The notes under the pieces: generated by a model
Seen by the model: only the letters and a program-made list of their open reading frames with translations
Told to the model about the DNA's origin: nothing
The model's database searches: none
Translations under genes and position numbers: made by a program
In this document: positions 45,583-57,776 of the stretch, piece by piece
Position numbering within the stretch: position 1 is the first letter of the stretch
Layout: every line of letters begins with the position of its first letter
Assembly: GCA_037974665.1 (NCBI GenBank)
Contig: CM075764.1
Coordinates: 89,274,825 to 89,338,824 of the forward strand
Length of the DNA: 64,000 bases
Origin: Ehretia macrophylla
Taxonomy: Eukaryota; Streptophyta; Magnoliopsida; Boraginales; Ehretiaceae
Reading direction: 5' to 3'

Positions 45583-48500
45583 CTAATTAGATGTGGACAC
45601 ATGAGCAACAGTCAAAGAACCAGCAGCAACTTTGTCTTGCACAAAGTGATAGTCCAAGGCCAGATGCTTCATTCTAGAATGGAAAACTAGATTTGTGCAA
45701 AGGTATGTGGTACCAATATTGTCACAAAGGAGCCGTGGAGGTTGAGGAAGCCGGAAATGCAACTCATGCAGCAAGTTGGTGAGCCAAGTAATTTCAGCAG
45801 TTGTTGAAGCAATAGACCTGTACTCTGCTTCGGTTGAAGAACGAGCGACTGTCCTTTGTTTTTTGGAACAACATGAAACTGGTGTATTGCCTAGGAAAAC
45901 CACATAAGCTGAGATAGAAGTGTAATCACCCTAATTACTAGCTCAGTCAGCATCGAAGAAAGCTGTGAGCATCAAATTTGGAAACTTGTGAATGAACAAA
46001 CCAAAGTTAATTGTATTTTTCAAGTAACGCAAGAGACGCTTGGTAGTAGTCCAATGAGCTATCTTCGGAGAGTGCATATACTGAGCTAGTTTATTGACTG
46101 TGTAGGCAATATCAGGTCAAGTCATAGATAAGTATTGGAACCCTCCAATGAGACTTCGATACAACGAAGCATCATCAATATTATCACCAACCTCCAACGT
46201 AAGACTATTAGACGTGCTAATAGGAGTTGTAACATTTTTAGCTCCTGCCATATGAAACTTTTCAAGCAAATTGGAGACATACTTATACTGGGACAAGAAA
46301 ATACCATTTTGTTGGGCAATAGCCTCAACACCTAAAAAATACAAGAATATCCCAAGGTCTTTGATGGAGAATTTAGTTGACAGAGCCACAATGATCATAC
46401 GAGTAAACTCACTAGAATTCCCAATCACCAATAAATCATCCACATACACAAGAATGTAAGCAATAATATCATTCTGAGTATACACAAATAAAGATGAATC
46501 AAACCTTGTAGCTTGAAATCCAAGTAAAAGAATGTAACCTTTAAGCTCCAGAAACCGTGCCCTCGGGGCTTGCTTAAGGCTGTAGAGAGACTTGAGTAAT
46601 TTGCACACATAATTCGGCTTGGAAACATCAGTAAACCCAAGAGGCTGCATCGTAAAAACCTCCTCAGTAAGATGCCCATGAAGGAAGGCATTGTTGACAT
46701 CAAGCTGATTAACGGGCCAGCCATTTGAAGTTGCAATGGTCAGAACGACTCTGATTGTCGATGGTTTAACAACAGGACTGAAGGTCTTATGATAATCAAC
46801 CCCAAATCGCTGATGAAACCCTTTTGCTACGAGCCTGGCTTTGTAACAATCCAGACTACCATCTGATTTTCGTTTTACCCGGAAGACCCATTTACACCCC
46901 ACAACATTGTGGTATGGTTCCCTTGGTACCAATTCCCATGTGCTATTTTTGTGAAGTGCACGAAGCTCATCCTCCATGGCACCACGCCATTTTGGACATT
47001 TTAATGCTTGTCGGACAGTGTGTGGTTCAGGCAACGTAGGTAAAGGATGCACTATTACAGCAAGAGACACACGTTGTTTTGGGCAAAAAATATGGTTTTT
47101 GGAACGGGTGGTCATGTGGTGCGTTGACTGTGATTTTGTGTGTAAAGGAGCTATAGAGGAGTCCTGACAAGGGACTGAAGCAGCAGTAGCATGTGACGAA
47201 GTGGCACCAGAGGACTCAACATGAACGACATCAGAGAAAACACAAGGAGGAACAATTGTGTTAAGAGATGAAGATGGGTTGGGACACGGAGATGATTGGG
47301 TCAGTAGGGGATTAGGTGTAGGACCTGGTCTAAAGGGCAATATAGTAGTATTAGAAGAGTTGGTAGTGTCTAGATAAGCTAGAGACAGGTTAGTTGAAGT
47401 AGGACTTGTGCATGAGTTAGATAGTGAGTCCAAGATAGCAGACCAATCAGCAATAGTGTTGGATGTGATAAAAGATGGAATAGAGCTGGACTTTATAGAG
47501 GGGAATGATGATTCCACAAATCGAACGTGCCTAGAGTAAAAGTATTTGTGAGTCTGTGGTTCAAGGCAGATATAGGCATCATGCATAGGAGAATAGCCTA
47601 GAAATACACAAGCCTTGGACCAGGGCTCTAATTTGTGCTAGGAATATAGACGTAACCAAGGATAACATAGACACCCAAATATACGTAATTTATCATAGTT
47701 TGGAGACTGACGATATAGACACTCAAAGGGTGATTTGTTATCGAGAATTGGAGTTGGTAGCCGATTAATAAGATATGTAGCAGTTCAAAAAGGAAATGAC
47801 CAAAAGGACAATGGGAGAAAGGCACAGTGAAACAACGTCAAGCCACTTTCCACAATGTGGCGATGACGTCGTTCAGCGGTGGCGACATGTTCAGGTGTAT
47901 AGGGTGGAACGACGAGATGCTGAATGCCAAAGTAGGAGAACACAGGTTTTAGACCTTTGTAGTCGGTGCCTCCATCAGAATAAATTGTGCCAATAGAATT
48001 TTGAAAAAAAATTTCAACCATGCTCTTGAATTGAGGAAAAATAGAGTACACATCGGATTTAAATGCCATAGGATAAAGCCAATTAAATTTTGTGAAATGA
48101 TCTACAAACAAGACAGTAGGAATAACCGTCAATTGATCGAATAGGCGACGACCCCCATACATCTGTATAAATCAATTCAAGAGGCCTACTGCTACTCAGA
48201 CTAGAAACTCCAAAAGGAAGTTAATGGCTCTTATTACAGTTACACGAATGACAAAATGATAAGTGAGAAGGGGAAACAGGAAAGAGACTACTATTCGCAA
48301 CTAAAAGATTAAGAATTTTGGACGACGGGTGCCCAAGCCGATCATGCCAATTACTCAATGTAGTCTTGACACCAAAAAAGGCTTGTTTGGACATGGATGT
48401 ATTATTGGAAGAAGGCCACTCGTACACATTATTATTGCTTCGTCCCATTACAAGGGGTGCCCCCGTGGAAAGATCCTTCACACAAAAGGAAGAGGAATCA

Positions 48501-48646
48501 AATTCTATAGATGCATTATTGGATCGACAAAATTGATTGACAGAGATTAAGTTTTTGCTCATTTTAGGAACACACAAAACATTAGACAACTGAAAAGAAT
48601 TAGAGGGAGAATGAAGAACTGTGCGTCCAGTATGAGAAATAGACAA
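45583..48646 (-). pseudogene. Copia B pol (integrase, RT, RNase H), broken
   Basis: Blocks on the minus strand in order. 48646-48221: GAG-pre-integrase (NWHDRLGHPSSKIL, then the zinc-binding FCHSCNCNKSH). 48162-47785: integrase core (TVLFVDHFTKFNWLYP, IYSDGGTDY, PYTPEHVATAERRHRHIVE). 47586-46117: linker and reverse transcriptase (WRGAMEDELRALHKNSTWEL, GCKWVFRVKRKSDGS, VDVNNAFLHG-like, AYILVYVDDLLVIGN). 45903-45583: RNase H (KKQRTVARSSTEAEYRSIA, HSRMKHLALDYHFV). Stops or frame changes separate the blocks near 48220, 47784-47630, 46116 and 45583. Catalytic words are largely preserved, in line with recent insertion. Confidence 0.9.
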
Positions 48647-48663
48647 ACTGTTACCATCACCTA

Positions 48664-49741
48664 TTACAACATCCTCAGGACCATCATACGATTGCTGAAC
48701 AGAGAGGTTATTAATGTCAGATGTGACATGATGCGAGGCGCCTGAATCAATGAGCCATGTGTTGCCTTGGGTCGTAGTAGCAGAGTTGGCGATGGGATTT
48801 TGAGAAGGAAATAGAAGACGCTTAGCAGTATAACACTGCTGCGCCGTGTGGCCACGTTTGTCACAAAATTGACAAATAATTTTTGGCTTATTGGATGACC
48901 CAAACGTTGCATGATCAGTTGGTGAGGAGCCACGGTGACCAGAAATGGAAAAGCTTTTATTTGAGTGTCCTTTAGAGGAGGAATGATTTTTCTTGTTGGA
49001 AGAAGAAAAACCAGATGGTTGATTAAAGCGGGCAACGTTGACAGAGGCTGAACCAAGTATACCAAGAGCACCCGTGGCATGCTGCTCTTCTCACTTCAAA
49101 TAGGATTCATATTCGATAAACTTGTCACTAAGTTCATCAAACGTAATGACAGTATCTCGAGCTCGAACTGCAGCAGCTAGTTCTTTGAATGCTGGACCAA
49201 CCCCATTAAGGGTATGAGTGATGAGATATTGAGAAGGGACCGGGGCACCAACGAGAGTAAGTTCATCCGAAATATCTCGAATTTGTGCGAGATAGTCTAC
49301 CATAGGCTGGTTACCTCGCGAAATGAGTGTCAGCTGTTCGGCCTTGCCCATGATGCGAGAGGATGACGAATTGGCATAATTTTTAGCCAAACACTTCCAA
49401 GCCTCTGCGGACGTGGTATAGGATCGAATAACAGGAACAACATGAGGGCTTAATGACCCAATAATTCTGAGAAACAAAAGCTGGTCTTGGCGCATCCAAA
49501 ACTGATACTCCGGATTAAGAACAGGCTTATTATCAACGATAATTTGCTTAGGTAGACATGGCAGAGAACCATCCACGTAGCCAGCGAGGTCGTACCCATA
49601 CAAAAGGGCATCAAACTGAGTCTTCCATGAAAAATAATTGGAGGTGATGAATTTGAGTGGGAGTTGATTAGCCACGTTAATGGCAACAAGTGAGGCGAAA
49701 GATGTATTGAGTGCTGAAGGTGATGATGTGGAGTCAGCCAT
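48664..49741 (-). pseudogene. Copia B gag and protease region, broken
   Basis: The 49741-49091 frame begins MADSTSSPSALNTSFASL and contains NYFSWKTQFDALLYGYDL, YQFWMRQDQLLFLRIIGSLS and SSSRIMGKAEQLTLISRG, a gag of the UBN2 / Retrotran_gag type. It stops after IEYESYLK. Downstream, in an overlapping frame, lie the zinc knuckle C-x2-C-x4-H-x4-C (ICQFCDKRGHTAQQC) and the protease-type motif WLIDSGASHHVTSD. One stop and at least one frameshift separate them. Confidence 0.85.
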
Positions 49742-49844
49742 TAGCGCAAGCAGGTTAGGAGAGGAATAAGGCTATTTAACAGAGTGACAACAGGAAGACG
49801 ACAGGATCGTAAACTCGTTAGAGTGTTTTAAGTATCTGATACCA

Positions 49845-50076
49845 TATAGAGAGTGGATATGAGCAAATTAAAGCTCTGTATGTATTTCATATATTCACAG
49901 TCAATTTATACACAAGTTACAATGGGATAAGATAGCAGCACATAACAGTGTGCTCCATGAAATGTGGAAATACAAAATAAGAAAAGTTATGAAGATACAG
50001 AAGTTATGATCAACATTATCCTCTGTCATGTGACGACTCACGTGGTGAACCATTGCTACATGACTCTTCCTTAACA
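49845..50076 (-). repeat. 5' LTR of Copia B
   Basis: 232 bp; adjacent on its left in + coordinates to tctgatacca, the complement of the primer-binding site. Confidence 0.9.
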
Positions 50077-50282
50077 GAGGGACTATATGTGGAACAATAC
50101 GCATAAATTGATACTGACTCCTCATAATTTGGTAACTTCAACTCCATTAACAACTACTTATGAGTCCTTTTTCGGGTTACAACAATTATATAAAGTTTTG
50201 GATCAAAAACTAATCCATTGGCACAAATAATTCATGGAAGAAAATTGAGTTATTTGGGATCTGGAGGACTGATTGCGCGAAC

Positions 50283-50346
50283 CACAATAATAATAGTAAT
50301 AATAATACTACTAATAATAAATAAAAAATTAAGATTAAATAATAAC

Positions 50347-50401
<55 letters not shown>

Positions 50402-50636
50402 TTTTGTGTTGTTTTTATATATTTTTATGTATTAAAATTTAATTTTTATCATTTCAAAAAAAATAATAATAAAATTAATAAAATAAGACTATATCATTAT
50501 TGGTACTAATAAATAATATTTATGATGATAAGGATTGTCTTTTTATAATTATATATATGTTATATTTTGAAATTGTATTTTTGTCATTGATAATATTATA
50601 TATTAATAATAATAAATATTATTATTTAATAATATC
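50283..50636. repeat. AAT-rich spacer with (TAA)n, unit 3
   Basis: Same spacer as 18263-18641, with the pure run at 50350-50401 and two diverged ttttgaaa/atTTTTgTCAttga motifs. Confidence 0.85.
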
Positions 50637-50938
50637 AATAAAAAGATAATACGCACAAAGGGTAGTGATTTAACTATAAGAGAAAGCTCTAATGATCTTG
50701 ATGTAACTCAAAAATACGGACATTTGTGGGTTCAATACGAAAATTGTTATGGGTTAAATTATAAAAAAAAAATTGAAATACAAAATGAATATTTGTGAAC
50801 AATGTGGATATCATTTGAAAATGAGTAGTTCAGATAGAATTGAACTTTAGATCGATCCAGGTACTTGAGATCCTATGAATGAAGACATGGTCTTTGGATC
50901 CCATTGAATTTTATTCGGAGGATGAGCCTTATAAAGAT
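50637..50938 (+). pseudogene. accD: accD fragment, unit 3
   Basis: Same plastid piece and same ends as 18642-18939. Reads [31 protein letters not shown] (first zinc-finger cysteine changed), [20 protein letters not shown], and an EEPYKD-like end. Frame broken near 50765 and by stops. Confidence 0.9.
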
Positions 50939-51103
50939 GGTTTTTATTATTATATATACATGTTTATATTTCGAAACCATATTATAGTCAGTTAATAAAT
51001 AATAATATATTAAAAATATATCAATGACAAATAATAATAATGATTATCATTCTATTATTACATAAATATTATTTTTTGAAATGACATTTTGATCACTTGA
51101 ATA

Positions 51104-51175
51104 ATAATAACAACAACAACAACAAGAAGAAGAATAATAATAATAATAACAATAATAATAATAATAATAATAATA
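51104..51175. repeat. Compound (CAA)n/(AAG)n/(TAA)n microsatellite opening unit 4
   Basis: Unlike the other units it contains aagaagaag between the CAA and TAA runs. Confidence 0.95.
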
Positions 51176-51317
51176 GACTCTTTCTTTTCTAAGTTAGGCT
51201 ATAATAATAGACTTTTGTTATTATGTACATATTAAATTTTAAAAGAGCATTTAGATAATTTGACAAATGAATTCATTTCAAGAATATGAAAATGAGTTAA
51301 TCCCATGTGTTTTGTCT

Positions 51318-51510
51318 GGAATGACTATTTCCATATTCATGAGAATCGCATTACATCAGGAATGAGATTCCTAAGTTACTTTATACCAAGTATTAGAATA
51401 GGAAAAAAGCCAATAACTATTTCCATATTCATGAGAATCGCATTACATCAGGAATGAGATTCCTAAGTTCATTACTTTATACCAAGTATTAGAATAGGAA
51501 TAAAGCCAAT
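51318..51510. repeat. ~97-bp tandem duplication in unit 4
   Basis: The segment ctatttccatattcatgaga through ggaataaagccaataa occurs twice in succession (from about 51323 and from about 51417). Other units have it once. Confidence 0.8.
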
Positions 51511-51862
51511 AATATCATTTCTCTCTCAATTCATTCCGGCATACAAATCGCTGCCTAAGAGCTTTATTTTATTATTTGATAACAAATAAAAGGAGATGGC
51601 ACCCCAGCATATGAATAGCTACCTAAGAGCTTTATTCTTTTATTTGATAACAAATAAAAGGATATAGCATGACAAAGATCCCAAGTTCAGGTAGGGAATT
51701 GTTGAGGTCAAAGGTAGCAAATTTCAATTTACGCACTCTCATTACCAATTTTATTCGTCAAGCATTGCTATACATCATTCTACTTTTGTCACCAATTTAT
51801 CACATTTTATATGGATTCTTAGTTGGCATGTTAAAATAATAAACTTTTCTATTTCTCTTTCT

Positions 51863-51865
<3 letters not shown>

Positions 51866-51912
<47 letters not shown>
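51866..51912. repeat. (TA)n microsatellite at the SINE-like tail, unit 4
   Basis: About 23 TA dinucleotides; the same site has only a few in units 1 and 3. Confidence 0.95.
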
Positions 51913-51916
<4 letters not shown>

Positions 51917-51924
51917 TTTTTTGG

Positions 51925-52106
51925 TTAGCGTGAGAACCAATTTAGTAGAGCCTGACACCAACTGGTAAACCCACAGGTATAGAGGTGTGTCCTAACACAT
52001 ACTCTATGTCAGTTAAGAGTGTGAACCTAATATGAAACCTAGGAGTTTCAAACCTAACCTTACCAGATGTTACTTTCTTTATTTACCACTAGGCTACCCC
52101 TTTGAG
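51925..52106 (-). mobile_element. SINE-like element (unit 4)
   Basis: Same element and position as 5569-5752; ccactaggcta (complement of the A box) at about 52086-52096. Confidence 0.5.
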
Positions 52107-53309
52107 GGCTTTTCTTTTAACATATCAACTAAACATCATAAAGTAGATGATAAATTAGTGATAGAAATACGGTGATATATAACATTAATCTTATTTGTCT
52201 ATTAACTGACCACTTGGAACATGTACGTATTAGAATCTGCCACTATATCATGGGACCTACAGACTTAATATAGATGACCGACTAAGAGTAAAGGGGACTA
52301 TCATACCATACAACCTAATGGAAGCATTACCTCCAAATTATTTTCCTTGTTAAGTCAAACAGGAAGATGTTCAAGTTTGATTTGAATATTGAGTTTTCAT
52401 TTTATTGAAATTACTTTTTGAGTTCCAACTAATTTGTTACGAACTTTAATAGCACCTCATTATGAAACTCGGAAAATAAGTTGTTAAGTAACTCTCATGA
52501 CAAATTAATTAACATAACATAAGCTTGATTTAACAAATTGCAAAACAATTTGATCTTAAACGACTTGTTAGTAAGCTCATTTTAAACGAGTTTAATAAAT
52601 TGGTTGGCTTTACAACTATTGATGAATCTGATCATTCGCAAAAGGAAAAGAATTTTATGTCTTTGTGCTTGAAATGGAAAGCTAATTCTACTTGTTACAA
52701 ATTATTTTGCTAAAGGTAAATAAGAGGTCTTAATTTGTTGCTCCTTTATGGATGAATCACACTTTGTCTCCTCAAATACTTTACCAAATTGTATCTTGAA
52801 AATGTCAAAAGTTTCACATTTCAATTCTTAAGCTCATGTTGAGCCTCACATTGATTAATGGTAGCTTCTTTTAATATTTATTTATTCATTTTTTTTTTTG
52901 CGTGAAGGCCTTAAATCACATCAGAATACTTTTGACATTTTAAACTGGACTTGAAAATAATTAAGATTAAAAGCGGCCAAATAAGCCTTTATATCCTTTT
53001 AACACCAAAGAGATTCACCTTTATCGTTTTTGTTTTGGATAAGGTTTAAGATTATTTTTCGCTTTATGCTTGTTATTCCACAAAACTTCTAGAATTCAAG
53101 AATTTAGTAAACGGAAAATAGATATAAATGAAAATATGATCCAATATGTTGATATACATATATGTATTTTCTAGGTAAGTATGTCGACCTTTTTCATTGA
53201 GCAAGAAGTATTTTATCACCGTGTATTTTTTATTTCTTTTATTCAAGATCACCCTATATCTGCACTCTTTGTTTAACAACTCTTATTTTTAACAAAAAAA
53301 ATTTAGTAA

Positions 53310-53518
53310 TCTTTTGTTGAGGATCTTGTAAAAAGGAACAACTTATGTTCCTTTTAGATTAGCTGGGCTTTTGGGGTAGGTAAGTACCCTAATCCCCGTG
53401 GAGGTTTCGGCTTTATGTCCCCTTCCACTTTTGTACATTTTTTTTTTTATATTAATAAAATACCCGGAGGGAAGAACCCCTCCTTTTACCAAAAAAAAAT
53501 CAAAAAAAAAACAAAAAG
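53310..53518 (+). mobile_element. LINE (L1-type) 5'-truncated insertion, unit 4
   Basis: Bounded by ATTTAGTAA at 53301-53309 and 53519-53527. Ends in an A-rich tail (aaaaaaaaatc then poly-A) after an ataaaatacccggagg word. The cttttggggtaggtaagtac and gtttcggctttatgtcccc words are those of plant L1 3' ends. About 209 bp. The first half is shared with unit 0 at the same site. Confidence 0.75.
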
Positions 53519-53527
53519 ATTTAGTAA

Positions 53528-54620
53528 GGCCTTTGTTGTCTTTATTTGAAGGAGTTATTAATAAAATTGAATACAATTAAAGTTCAAAACTAACATCGAT
53601 AACTAAACATAAATAAGAAAATGAGAAGATATTAATAAGGAGTGGTGAGATGATAGTATATGTGGGTAAGATACGAGGTAAAGGTAGCAAAATAGCTATT
53701 ATAACAAGATAATATGTAATTTAATCCTTCTTGTGGGAAATGCATTTTTTTGTAAATAGAAACAAAAAATAACAAACGCAAACACTAGAGCCTCGTGTGG
53801 TAAACTTGTTAAAAATTTTCTGAAGAACACTTTCTCAATCATAATTACAACCATACTCCTCAAAAAAGATAATTTTATTCAAACAAAAGACTATATCCTT
53901 AGGAACAACTTGTCTAATTAATTCAAATCATACATCTTCTAAATACAATTATTTGTATCGAGTTTTAGACCCTAACGCGACCTATAAGTCTTTCTAAAAG
54001 TGTTTATCGTCATTTAAAAGAAAAATAGTCAACAACTCGTTAGCAAACTATCCGACATATGAACGGAGGATGGTGGCATACTATAAGTCTTTCTAAAATG
54101 CTTCTCATCTGGATCTTTTTCACTAATAAATTGCAGCCCACTGGAAAACATAAATGTCAATAACTTCTAAGACATAAATGTTTCAATAACTTTCAGCTCA
54201 GCCAAGCTATGTGTGTAATTACACCTCATAGTCATTATTGAGAAGCAAAATAACCATAACCATATCAAAAAGTACTGGAAAACAAACTAATTGAGGCAAT
54301 ATAAGGTTACAATTAATTGGGATATATAATTATTGTCACCAGCATATTATACATTACACCAAGAGACCTTTACATTTTCAAGATTTCCACAAATAAAGTT
54401 TATTAATAAAAGCAGTTGCACCTATTTCCTTTAATAGGCTGTCTACGTACCCAACCGAGATCAAGCCGGGATCAAGCCACATGTAGTTCTTACAGAATAT
54501 TAAATCCTTAGTTGCGTTTAATAAAATTTACATCATTTAAAGTTCTAATACTATACAAAGAATTAAAATACCAAAATCTATGCAAAAACCGGCCTTCTAA
54601 AACGTTGTTGCTTATTGAAA
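53528..54620. other. 3' flank of gene D, non-coding
   Basis: No gene. Collinear with 20110-21187 and 38115-39158, and contains the aataaaatttacatcattt word found downstream of every copy. Confidence 0.75.
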
Positions 54621-55694
54621 CTAAGAAAGGGCCTTCGCTGCGGGATATTGTTGCATCTTCCTTTTCTTTTCTCGAATTTGTTGATACCTCGATTCCATCT
54701 TCTTTACACTTTGTGCAAGTTTTGTCTGTAACTGCTCTTTATGAAGTTTCTTCTTAACTTGAGTGGTGACTTCCTTGGGCCTCTCTGACAACTTCATCAA
54801 GCGTTCTATAGTCGTGTTACAATTATCATCTGAACAGTGATAGTCCTTCTTGAATGTGCATACACATTCTTTACTAACTTCCTTTTCTGAAGATTTTCCA
54901 TCAGGATGGCCATCACAACCCCTTACTTGATCCAGTTTCTTGCTAACTTCCTTGTGCTCCTTTGGTACATTAATTATACGCCTTTCCCATTCGCCACCAT
55001 TATCATCCAAACGAACACAGTGCCTCTTTGTTTCTCTAATGGTTAATGCATCAGTTCTAGTTGTTAGATTGTTTTTCCGTGAAGCTACTCCTCCATTAGC
55101 AAGGCCATCAGAAGAAGCCATATCTTGATTAAGACTCTTGTTCACATCAATTGTATTTTTCTTGCGCTTCTTCTGATCTGGAAACTTGACTAAGCGTCCT
55201 CTTCCCATCTTGGTACCATTATCATCCGATGGAGGACAATGCTTTCTTGAAGCTTGTTGATCAAGACCCATCTTGTTTGCTTCATTGGGCATCTTCGGAT
55301 ATTTGATTATTATGCGCGTTCCTTTCTTGCTACCATCATTATCCGAACGATCACAGTGATTCTTGGTTGTGCATGCATGGTCGTCTTTACTTGATATTAA
55401 TGCATCAGGGCTCGTAATGATCAGGTTGCTTTTTCTTGAATCTTCACCATGATCTGCAGGATGGTCATCACATTCCAAATCATCGTCTTCGACGTCACTC
55501 TCCACCCAACAAGGATCTCTCGGCTTCCTGAAGAGTGCTTCAGCAAGGCTTGATCTCTTCATCATGAACTCCTTCGGATTCCCCAAAGAAGCCGTTGAGA
55601 TGGCTTCTTCAATCAATACAAATATATCAATTTCTTGTGAAAGATTATAGTTGGCTCGAAATACATCTTCGAGTTTTATTCCTCTCCTCTCCAT
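54621..55694 (-). CDS. Tandem-family protein, copy D (357 aa, altered C-terminus)
   Basis: Start ATG at 55694 (MERRGIKLED). Domain order as in copy A with all four H-C cores; the cores read NHCDRSDNDG, KHCPPSDDNG, RHCVRLDDNG and YHCSDDNCN, the last with G changed to C. A 44-bp deletion between two atctt words just after REKKRK removes the ILDVKDLPPPKSR segment and shifts the frame, so the protein ends MQQYPAAKALS. The open frame could be extended upstream through the leader to 55970, but the shared ATG is the likely start. Confidence 0.55.
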   Translation of the reverse strand: MERRGIKLEDVFRANYNLSQEIDIFVLIEEAISTASLGNPKEFMMKRSSLAEALFRKPRDPCWVESDVEDDDLECDDHPADHGEDSRKSNLIITSPDALISSKDDHACTTKNHCDRSDNDGSKKGTRIIIKYPKMPNEANKMGLDQQASRKHCPPSDDNGTKMGRGRLVKFPDQKKRKKNTIDVNKSLNQDMASSDGLANGGVASRKNNLTTRTDALTIRETKRHCVRLDDNGGEWERRIINVPKEHKEVSKKLDQVRGCDGHPDGKSSEKEVSKECVCTFKKDYHCSDDNCNTTIERLMKLSERPKEVTTQVKKKLHKEQLQTKLAQSVKKMESRYQQIREKKRKMQQYPAAKALS

Positions 55695-55843
55695 AATCAC
55701 CAAGTTACGTTGGCTCCTACTATGTGAACTTGAAAGAAAAAGAAAGAATTGCTTAGGAAGAAGAAAAGACAATCTTCTCTTATGAACAACAAAACAAAGA
55801 ATAGAATGTTTCTTGGGGCGGTTTTTAAGAATTTTGTGGGGGC

Positions 55844-55855
55844 TATATATATATA
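55844..55855 (-). promoter_or_regulatory. TATA box of gene D
   Basis: TATATATATATA, one TA longer than in the other copies, about 155 bp upstream of the ATG. Confidence 0.6.
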
Positions 55856-55909
55856 GAATGTAATGAAAACGTTTTGCGTCTTTGTTTCTTTTTGCGCAAG
55901 ATACAAACA

Positions 55910-57297
55910 TGGGCGGAATTATTATTTCATTAACGTTAGAATTTTTTAGGTTTGGGAAAGAATATCCCATTATTATTACATTATGATTGGCCCAATCGAT
56001 TTTGGCCTATTTTAATCCAAGTGAACCAAATTGTACAATTAAAACCATCGTTCATCTGACCAAGAATATGGTCAATTTTCCAGGATCTATTCTTCAATAG
56101 TTTAGAAGCAGCTAAAATGGCTTTCTTTCATATGAGAAGGCATAAAATAATAAGTTAAGGATACTCACTTCTTGTGATCTTACTCTTTAGATGCAATGTT
56201 ATGTTTGAATTGTTTTCCTTTACTTTCATATAAATCATATCTGATGTCTTTTATTATTCTTATTATTATTTTGTTATTACATTGGGCAACATGTGTTCTA
56301 TGTGAAAGTATCATATGCAGCTCAAAGCCGTCTCAAACAATTTGGGGACTTTAGGCGATCATTTAAATTGGGGCCTTAATAATCAGGCTTTTTCGCAATA
56401 AAAAAACTCTAAATTTTTTACTAAAATAATCATTACAAATAAAAAAAACAACAAAATTAGAATTATAAAATAGCATAATATTACAAGTTAACAAAAAGAT
56501 AGACCTATATAAAATTTATTTTTCTTACCTTTTGAGATGCAAAATTATTTATTAAATCGTCATAATCAAATTTATCTAACAAATTTTTTTCAATAGACAA
56601 CATAGCTAATCCATTTAATAGATAAAATTTCTTTAATTGCTGCCATGCTGGCCGTTGGGCCTTCAATAGATAAAAGTTCTTTCAATTGCTGGCCAAACGT
56701 TTGGCCTTTATTACCTTATAATTTAGTTTTTTTTTTTTAAATATGGGCCCCCAAGCTAAGGGGGCCTTGGGCACAGACCCAAGCTGCCCTTAGCTTGGGC
56801 TGGCTCTGATGCAGCTATATGAGCAATAAAAATTATAGTTGCAGGTAAGTAACATGCTTTCATGACTTTATATTTGTGGTCTTATACATATATAAAGTGA
56901 CATTTTCTTCGTAGGTGGTTCTTCTATAGAGGAATTAATTACACGGGCCATCAGTGATAAAAAGAGTTATTAGTGCTCAGCCATTGATATCCATATTCTT
57001 AATTTGCTGGTGTTAAAAGATTTATCTACCCGAAGGGGATAGATCTCTTTAGAGATGTCTCATTGTTTCATTTGAGTGGAAGGTTCATACCAAATGTTGT
57101 GTATTCTACCCAAAGAAAAATATGCAATATACATTAAACTCTCATAAAGATGTTGCTACTGCAGTTTATCTCCTTTTGATTAGATCATTATTTCATGTTT
57201 CTCTTCCAGTTAGTAACATTCTTGTAAATGGTCAATTTTGTTTAATCAATATTTTGACTAGAAATATTTATTATCAATTGATTACATCACATGAGAT
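55910..57297. other. 5' flank and tail of unit 4
   Basis: No gene. Collinear with 42560-43500 apart from a hAT insertion. At about 57292 (cattgattacatcacatg) it jumps into the middle of rpoB, so the block start and the first ~170 codons of the rpoB piece are deleted. Confidence 0.7.
56323..56808. mobile_element. hAT-like element, 486 bp
   Basis: Flanked by perfect ATGCAGCT (56315-56322, 56809-56816), an 8-bp duplication. Ends CAAAGCCGTCTC and GGCTGGCTCTG are imperfect inverted repeats of a CAGAGCC type. Contains ggggccttgggcacagaccc. No coding capacity. Absent from the other units. Confidence 0.8.
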
Positions 57298-57776
57298 AAA
57301 AAAACAATTGGGTCAAAAGAAAATATCATTTTGGAGTTTTATCAACGACTTGCTTGTGTTGGCGGGGATTCGGTATTTTCTGAATCCTTATGTAACTAAT
57401 TACAAAAGAAATTCTTTCAACAAAGATGTGAATTAGGATGGACTGGCAATGAAATACGAACTGAAGACTAAATCTTGATATACCCTTGAAGAATACGTTT
57501 TTTTTTACAATGAGATAAATTGATGGCCGCTGATCATTTGATTGGACTAAAATTTGCAATGGATACACTTGACGATATGAATCATTTAAAAAATAAACGT
57601 ATTAGTTCTGTAGCCGATCTTTTACAAGATCAATTTGGATTGGCTCTGGTTCGTTTAGAAAATGTGGTTCGAGGGACTATATGTGGAGCAATACGCAAAA
57701 ATTGATACCAACTCCTCAGAATTTGGTAACTCCAACTCCATTAACAACTACTTATGAGTCCTTTTTCGGGTCACAC
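57298..57776 (+). pseudogene. rpoB: rpoB fragment, unit 4 (truncated both ends)
   Basis: Begins mid-gene (KKQLGQKENI-like in mixed frames, ACVGGD at about 57355), then [20 protein letters not shown] (about 57530), [20 protein letters not shown] (57607), [10 protein letters not shown], and [11 protein letters not shown] at 57745. Ends at ggtcacac where LTR-like sequence starts. It keeps the best reading frame of the copies over 57520-57705. Confidence 0.88.

Larger units (their letters stand above)
45253..50076 (-). mobile_element. Copia B, relatively young, inside rpoB (4.8 kb)
   Basis: LTRs of 232 bp each (45253-45484 and 49845-50076) differ at about seven positions by my reading. GAGAG (45248-45252) and GAGGG (50077-50081) are the 5-bp duplication with one change. 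On the minus strand TGGTATCAGA (complement of 49835-49844) follows the upstream LTR, and a GCGGGGGTA purine tract precedes the other. Gene order gag, zinc knuckle/protease, integrase, reverse transcriptase, RNase H is that of Copia. Several stops and frameshifts break the polyprotein, so the copy is no longer autonomous. Confidence 0.92.
43618..50275 (+). pseudogene. rpoB: rpoB fragment of unit 3, split by a hAT and a Copia
   Basis: Same plastid rpoB piece as 17252-18258, in three parts: 43618-43852, 44678-45252 and 50077-50275. Words seen: [26 protein letters not shown], then (after the hAT) [19 protein letters not shown], a frame of ACVGGD at 44935, DDMNHLKNK at 45150, QFGLALV-like at 45215, and (after the Copia) [14 protein letters not shown], [10 protein letters not shown] and the LxDLED end. 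Joining points agree with the target duplications of each insertion, so both entered an already nuclear plastid fragment. Confidence 0.88.
51176..53300. other. Unit 4 front, non-coding
   Basis: No gene. Collinear with 4963-6450 and 36104-37640; landmark at about 52302. Holds a local tandem duplication, a long TA run and a SINE-like element, listed separately. Confidence 0.75.

Noticed and set aside
46824..48550. + strand frames inside Copia B
   Set aside because: Antisense shadows of the Copia pol frames on the minus strand.
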